NCBI GenBank assembly: GCA_002495645.1 | Contig: DAGF01000009.1 | Span: 11,670 to 38,202 of the forward strand | Length of the DNA: 26,533 bases | Source: Euryarchaeota archaeon UBA549 | GTDB lineage: Archaea; Thermoplasmatota; Poseidoniia; Poseidoniales; Poseidoniaceae | Reading direction: 5' to 3' | Shown: positions 22,613-26,533 of the stretch, piece after piece | Numbering within the stretch: position 1 is the first letter of the stretch | Layout of the letters: every line of letters begins with the position of its first letter | Translations under genes and position numbers: made by a program | Notes under the pieces: model-generated | Seen by the model: the letters and a program-made list of their open reading frames with translations, nothing else | Told to the model about the DNA's origin: nothing | Database searches by the model: none

Positions 22613-23290
22613 ATGGGATTGGTCACCGAAGTTGATGATGAATCGGCGCCCACCGTCCTCATCGTTGACAACAACCCCATGTCGTCTATGCGGCTGACCA
22701 ACCTCTTCAAAACGCGAAATTTCAACGTGGAACTTTGTGAAGATGGCGACCAGGCGGTGGACGAATACATCCGCTTGGACCCCGAACTGGTGGTTCTTTC
22801 CCTCGACATTCCTTCGTTGGACGGTCATTTGGCTGCGCTGGAGATGAGGGAGCACGGGGGCGAAAGCCGCATCGTCTTTGTCGCCCCTTCTCGGATGGCC
22901 GACCTTGCACGTAATGCAACGTATTCCGCTGGTGCTGTGGCCTGGTTGCAAAAACCCGTTTCCAGTGAAAGTTTGGAAGCCGTTTGGAAAACCATCCTGG
23001 GCGCCATCCCGGAAGCCCCGGGGCTTGAAGACCTTGACGAACTCTATCCTGACCGTATTCAGGTTGAAGCCGATGAGGGACCACTTCTCCCCCTTCCTGG
23101 AACCCTTCCCCTCCCACTTCCCGACGCTTCCATCCTACCCGACCTGCCCGTGGTGGTACCGGTTGAATCGGGCGCCAGCAAGCCGAAAAAGGCGAAACTG
23201 AAGAAGAAACGCCTCGCCTTTGTCGTGCTGCTTGCGTTGATCGCGGGTGGGCTTGGTTATGCTTACCAACAGGGCATGTTGCCCGTTTGA
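22613..23290 (+). CDS. Degenerate response-regulator receiver domain with C-terminal membrane anchor
   Basis: Residues about 12-130 form a CheY-like receiver: VLIVDNNP at the first strand, ELCEDGDQAVDEY, VVLSLDIPSLDG at the active-site strand, and AVAWLQKPVSSESLEAVW with the conserved Lys-Pro. Two active-site residues differ. The phosphoacceptor Asp is Ser63 (18 residues after the E-D-G glycine and four before the conserved Pro, where CheY has Asp57), and the acidic pair is Asp19-Asn20. The switch Thr is also missing (FVAPS). The protein therefore probably cannot be phosphorylated. A Pro-rich linker follows, then a Lys-rich patch (KPKKAKLKKKR) and one membrane helix near residues 199-217, with about ten residues after it, so the receiver should face the cytoplasm. 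ATG 22613 is chosen over TTG 22604. No histidine kinase is nearby. Confidence 0.85.
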   Translation: MGLVTEVDDESAPTVLIVDNNPMSSMRLTNLFKTRNFNVELCEDGDQAVDEYIRLDPELVVLSLDIPSLDGHLAALEMREHGGESRIVFVAPSRMADLARNATYSAGAVAWLQKPVSSESLEAVWKTILGAIPEAPGLEDLDELYPDRIQVEADEGPLLPLPGTLPLPLPDASILPDLPVVVPVESGASKPKKAKLKKKRLAFVVLLALIAGGLGYAYQQGMLPV

Positions 23291-23343
23291 ATGTCAAATC
23301 ATTTTACCAAGGTAGTGATAATTCATCGCTCAATCCCCAACCC

Positions 23344-24165
23344 ATGAGGGGTGTGTGGTTCGCTCGAATCCTTGTCCTCGCTCTCCTCTCGCTTTCTGTG
23401 TACGGCGCCATCACATACGGCGAAGCAGAGCCCTATGATTCGGGGGCAGAGGCCCCTCCCACCAGTGAAAACTTGGACGGCCCTGAAACCGAAAGTGCCG
23501 ATGATGCACCTGCAGAAACTGCAGAACCGCTTGATTGGGCGGAGGCCGACGAAAATCCACCAGAAACGTCCAACCCTTTGGTTTACATTGTCGGAGGGCT
23601 GGGAGGACTTCTCTTGTTGCTGGTCTCGGCCATCTTTGTTGAATTCATTGGCGTGATTATGTTGGTGGCGTTGGTTGTGCCGATGGTTTCCCAGCGACGA
23701 AAACACAAGGAAGACCAAATGAACAGGGGGCGTATTTTGGGCTACATTGAAGCCAACGCAGGGATTCATTTTTCGGCTCTTCGGGACGGTTTAGGGCTTG
23801 CGAACGGGGTTACGGCCTACCACACGAATGAACTTGAGCGAGCGGGGAAAATCTTCTCGTGGAAGAGCGGCAAACATCGACGATACGCCTCTTCCATTCT
23901 CGACAAAGACCAGCGAAAGAACATACATAATCCATTATCTGGGACCCGTCTTGCCATTCTGGAGGTGCTGGCAGAATCCGGTCAGTTGGGGCTTGAGAGC
24001 AAAGAACTTCGAGAACGCTTGCAGATTTCTCGGCAATTGTTGAGCCATCACATCAAGGAACTTCACACAACGGCGATGATCGAGCCTTCCGAACGGTCAA
24101 AAAGAGCGTGGCGGGCCTCCATCTACGGGCACGAACAACTTCAACAAAGTCGGGCCGTTCAATAA
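23344..24165 (+). CDS. Membrane-bound transcriptional regulator with two winged-helix domains
   Basis: The protein has 273 residues. An N-terminal hydrophobic segment (residues 7-23) is a signal peptide or first membrane helix. An acidic, Pro-rich stretch of about 50 residues follows, probably outside the cell, then one long or two short membrane helices (about 76-113, rich in Leu, Val and Gly) ending in a basic QRRKHK stop. The cytoplasmic part has two winged helices: ILGYIEANAGIHFSALRDGL...VTAYHTNELERAGKIF near 123-180, and AILEVLAESGQLG...LSHHIKELHTTAMIEP near 198-255. Such tandem membrane-tethered winged helices occur in Thermoplasmata and haloarchaea. It may sense an envelope signal and bind DNA from the membrane. 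ATG 23344 is preferred; the frame is open further upstream to a TTG at 23287 that overlaps the previous stop. Confidence 0.82.
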   Translation: MRGVWFARILVLALLSLSVYGAITYGEAEPYDSGAEAPPTSENLDGPETESADDAPAETAEPLDWAEADENPPETSNPLVYIVGGLGGLLLLLVSAIFVEFIGVIMLVALVVPMVSQRRKHKEDQMNRGRILGYIEANAGIHFSALRDGLGLANGVTAYHTNELERAGKIFSWKSGKHRRYASSILDKDQRKNIHNPLSGTRLAILEVLAESGQLGLESKELRERLQISRQLLSHHIKELHTTAMIEPSERSKRAWRASIYGHEQLQQSRAVQ

Positions 24166-24210
24166 TTCATCACCTTGTAAAATCAATTTACCAATCGCTT
24201 AATACCGAAC

Positions 24211-24218
24211 GGAGGGGG
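24211..24218 (+). promoter_or_regulatory. Ribosome-binding site of the beta-propeller lipoprotein gene
   Basis: GGAGGGGG lies ten bases before ATG 24229. The 63-base gap before it is AT-rich (24174-24205, with TTGTAAAATC and AATTTACC), compatible with a promoter and a leader of about 20 bases. Confidence 0.5.
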
Positions 24219-24228
24219 ACAGATTTCC

Positions 24229-26533
24229 ATGGAACGCACCCCAATCGTAGCGCTTGGCCTTTGTCTGACCATGCTCTTGGCCGGTTGTCTAAACCCTGTA
24301 GGAAATGTTGAGGTGCCCGATGTGGTGCTGCCAGACGACTGGTCGACCATCACCGCTCGTACGGTCGCCAGCCCCCACCTCTTTGCTTACGATGATTGCG
24401 AAGAACTGGAACAATCTCTGAAACAATCCATCGAAGAACAATACCGGGTCGAACTCATGCAGGCGGTTGCCGAGCAGTACTACTATGGTGATTTCATGTG
24501 GGCAGAGGATGCAGAAATGGCCATGGACGACGGGGCCGTGGCCGACACCAGTTCAGCCGCCCAGCCTAGGACGACAGCGCCAAATCGTGTGGAAGGTGAA
24601 GATTTCTCAGGCACCAACAACCAGGAAGCGGGTGTTGACGAGGCCGATTTCGTGAAGACCGACGGCTACCACATCTACTACCTCCAAGGTCGTAATCTCC
24701 ACATCTTCGGTGTTCCAGAATTTGGAGCGCTGGAAGAGGTGTACAACACAACGCTTTCTGGAACCCCCGTGGCCATGATGCTCGACGGTGACCAACTCGT
24801 GGTGATTTCCACGCTGAATCCTTGGTCCATACCATCAACCCACCCTGTGGTCGACGCCATGGGCTGGGAGGGCGACTACGGTTCGTGGCGCACGAGCAGT
24901 TTGACCAAGTTCACGGTCTTCGACATCACGAACCGCAGCGCACCCGATGTTGAGCGGGAACTCTTCATCGAAGGCTCCTACATCACGGCACGAGAAATCA
25001 ACGGCACTGTCCGCACCATCACCCACGCTTGGATGGACATTCCTGGTGTGTCATCGTGGCTTGAACTCCCCACAGGTTATTGGAACTTGAACTACGACGA
25101 CCCCCTCCGCTTGGAAATTCGAGAAAAGGTTGCCTACCAAACCATGCTCAGTAACAGCGAAGCGCTTGACCGACTCACACTCGACGATTTGATTCCTCAA
25201 GTGTACGAATACAGCAACGGCGAAGTAGCTGTTCACGCCATGAGCGACAACGCTTGCCGCGATTTCGTTGCGCCAGAGGACAGCATGGAGCGAGGCATCT
25301 CCAGCATTTTCTCACTCGACCTGACCTCCACAGACTTTGACTACGAAGTGGACCATGTGGTGGGCACCTACCCGCAGGTCTATGCTTCCAGCGACGTGCT
25401 GGTGTTGGCTGAATCAGCGTTCTCGGGATGGTGGTTCTGGGGCAACGACGATATGGATGAAATGACCAACCTCCACACCTTCGACATCAGCGCACCCGAT
25501 GCGACGCTCTACACCGGTTCAGGCCGCATTGCGGGCACCGTTTTGAATCAATTTTCACTTTCTGAACACGAAGGTGTGCTTCGGGTTGCAACCACCGTCG
25601 GCCAGTGGGCGCGATGGTGGATGGACGACCCCGAACCGATGTCTTCCCAACTCGTCACGCTCGTTCGCTCAATCGATGTTGACACGGGGAAACAAGTCCT
25701 CGTTGAGGCTGGCCGCGTGGACGGCATTGCGCCAGGTGAACGCATCTGGAGCGCACGTTTTGACGGCGACCGCGCCTACATCGTGACCTTCGAACAAATT
25801 GACCCGTTGTGGGTGATTGACGTCGCCGATGAAACCAACCCAACCATCCTCGGCGAACTCAAGGTCCCCGGCGTCTCAACCTACATTCACTCGCTTTCAA
25901 GGGACCATTTGTTGACCATTGGCCTTGCGCCCGCCAACGAAGACGGAACGGGCCTTGATTGGTCGGGCACCCAGATTTCATTGTTCGATATTGTCGACCC
26001 AACCGACCCGCAGCAGGCTGATGTTCTGCGCCTTTCCCCGGTCGCACGCGACCAAGCCAACATGTGGTCCTGGTCGTCATCAGAAGCAACGTACGAATCC
26101 AAAGCATTCCAGTACTGGGCGCCGAAGTCCATGCTCGCCGTACCGCTTTCCACCTATCGATACACAGAAACCTACGAGAACGGACGGTACTCGTGGTCCT
26201 ATCAACACATCTCCAAACTCATGCTGGTTGAGGTGAACGAAACAGATGGCAACCTTTCCTTGTACGGTGAAGTGAACCACTCGTCGTTTTACGACCGAGA
26301 AGAAGACAACCGATACTGGGGTTGGGGCGAACAAAACATCCGACGCTCAATTTTCATGGGCGACTTTGTGTATGCGATTTCTCCAGGCGGAATTACGGCG
26401 ACCAACTTGACCACCATGGAAGAATCGGCCCGCCTCTCCATTCCCTACTCGAACCCGTATGAGCGGTATTACTACGGCGAAGAAGCAGTGGTCGCAGAGG
26501 ACAGTTACGATGAAAGCGAGGACCGGGAAGAAG
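24229..26533 (+). CDS. Secreted lipoprotein with C-terminal beta-propeller domain (Beta_propel family), 3'-truncated
   Basis: The reading frame is open from ATG 24229 to the end of the window, giving 768 residues without a stop codon. The first 20 residues are a lipoprotein signal peptide, with lipobox LLAGC and Cys20 as the lipid-bearing residue. The stretch NNQEAGVDEADFVKTDG, near residues 130-146, is the hallmark of the secreted beta-propeller family distantly related to WD40 (Pfam Beta_propel). After it, repeated short strands of the type V-x-V-x-D-I-S-x-P-x-x-P are seen (FDITNRSAPDVERELFIEG, FDISAPDATLYTG, VIDVADETNPTILGELKVPG, LFDIVDPTDPQQADVL), consistent with propeller blades. The function is unknown. 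It lies 63 bases downstream of the membrane regulator, on the same strand, and would sit on the outer face of the membrane. The C-terminus visible here is acidic and Tyr-rich. Confidence 0.9.
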   Translation, partial: MERTPIVALGLCLTMLLAGCLNPVGNVEVPDVVLPDDWSTITARTVASPHLFAYDDCEELEQSLKQSIEEQYRVELMQAVAEQYYYGDFMWAEDAEMAMDDGAVADTSSAAQPRTTAPNRVEGEDFSGTNNQEAGVDEADFVKTDGYHIYYLQGRNLHIFGVPEFGALEEVYNTTLSGTPVAMMLDGDQLVVISTLNPWSIPSTHPVVDAMGWEGDYGSWRTSSLTKFTVFDITNRSAPDVERELFIEGSYITAREINGTVRTITHAWMDIPGVSSWLELPTGYWNLNYDDPLRLEIREKVAYQTMLSNSEALDRLTLDDLIPQVYEYSNGEVAVHAMSDNACRDFVAPEDSMERGISSIFSLDLTSTDFDYEVDHVVGTYPQVYASSDVLVLAESAFSGWWFWGNDDMDEMTNLHTFDISAPDATLYTGSGRIAGTVLNQFSLSEHEGVLRVATTVGQWARWWMDDPEPMSSQLVTLVRSIDVDTGKQVLVEAGRVDGIAPGERIWSARFDGDRAYIVTFEQIDPLWVIDVADETNPTILGELKVPGVSTYIHSLSRDHLLTIGLAPANEDGTGLDWSGTQISLFDIVDPTDPQQADVLRLSPVARDQANMWSWSSSEATYESKAFQYWAPKSMLAVPLSTYRYTETYENGRYSWSYQHISKLMLVEVNETDGNLSLYGEVNHSSFYDREEDNRYWGWGEQNIRRSIFMGDFVYAISPGGITATNLTTMEESARLSIPYSNPYERYYYGEEAVVAEDSYDESEDREE

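Overview
The window looks like a fragment of a marine planktonic archaeon, most probably a Marine Group II euryarchaeon (Candidatus Poseidoniales, Thermoplasmatota). Archaeal markers are a geranylgeranylglyceryl phosphate synthase (ether lipids), ribosomal protein eL20/LX, an alpha-type prefoldin beside ftsY, and TATA-like promoters placed about 27-29 nt before start codons. Marine surface-water lifestyle is suggested by a proteorhodopsin, and Poseidoniales-like traits are a large surface subtilase with D-x-D-x-D-G repeats and a membrane winged-helix regulator. The assignment rests on gene content and recalled family signatures, not on a search. The window is almost fully coding: 16 protein genes, two cut by the window ends, no RNA gene, IS element or CRISPR array seen. 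No stretch above 300 bases lacks a gene; the longest gap is 184 bases.

Layout. 1-8.7 kb, plus strand: end of an RluA-type pseudouridine synthase, uvrA, a PurS-PurL fusion overlapping purQ by one base, and a polytopic acyltransferase-like membrane protein. 8.7-11.5 kb, minus strand: proteorhodopsin and a half-size ABC exporter. 11.5-12.4 kb, plus strand: GGGP synthase. 12.4-19.3 kb, minus strand: a 1462-residue membrane-anchored subtilase, then a bacterial-type actin that closely resembles MamK, then a long coiled-coil protein. 19.4-26.5 kb, mostly plus strand: eL20, a winged-helix regulator on the other strand, prefoldin alpha, ftsY, a DUF1844 protein, a tail-anchored degenerate receiver protein, a membrane winged-helix regulator, and a beta-propeller lipoprotein that runs off the end.

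How the genes fit together. purSL and purQ encode one enzyme. eL20, prefoldin alpha and FtsY are a translation, folding and targeting set that is commonly clustered in archaea. The actin and coiled-coil genes look like a two-gene filament module. Downstream of ftsY, four genes with membrane or surface features may form an envelope-sensing group. The most interesting items are the MamK-like actin with its coiled-coil partner, the receiver domain with Ser in place of the phosphoacceptor Asp and a C-terminal membrane anchor, and the rhodopsin with Lys at the usual carboxylate proton-donor site (D-T-K motif).
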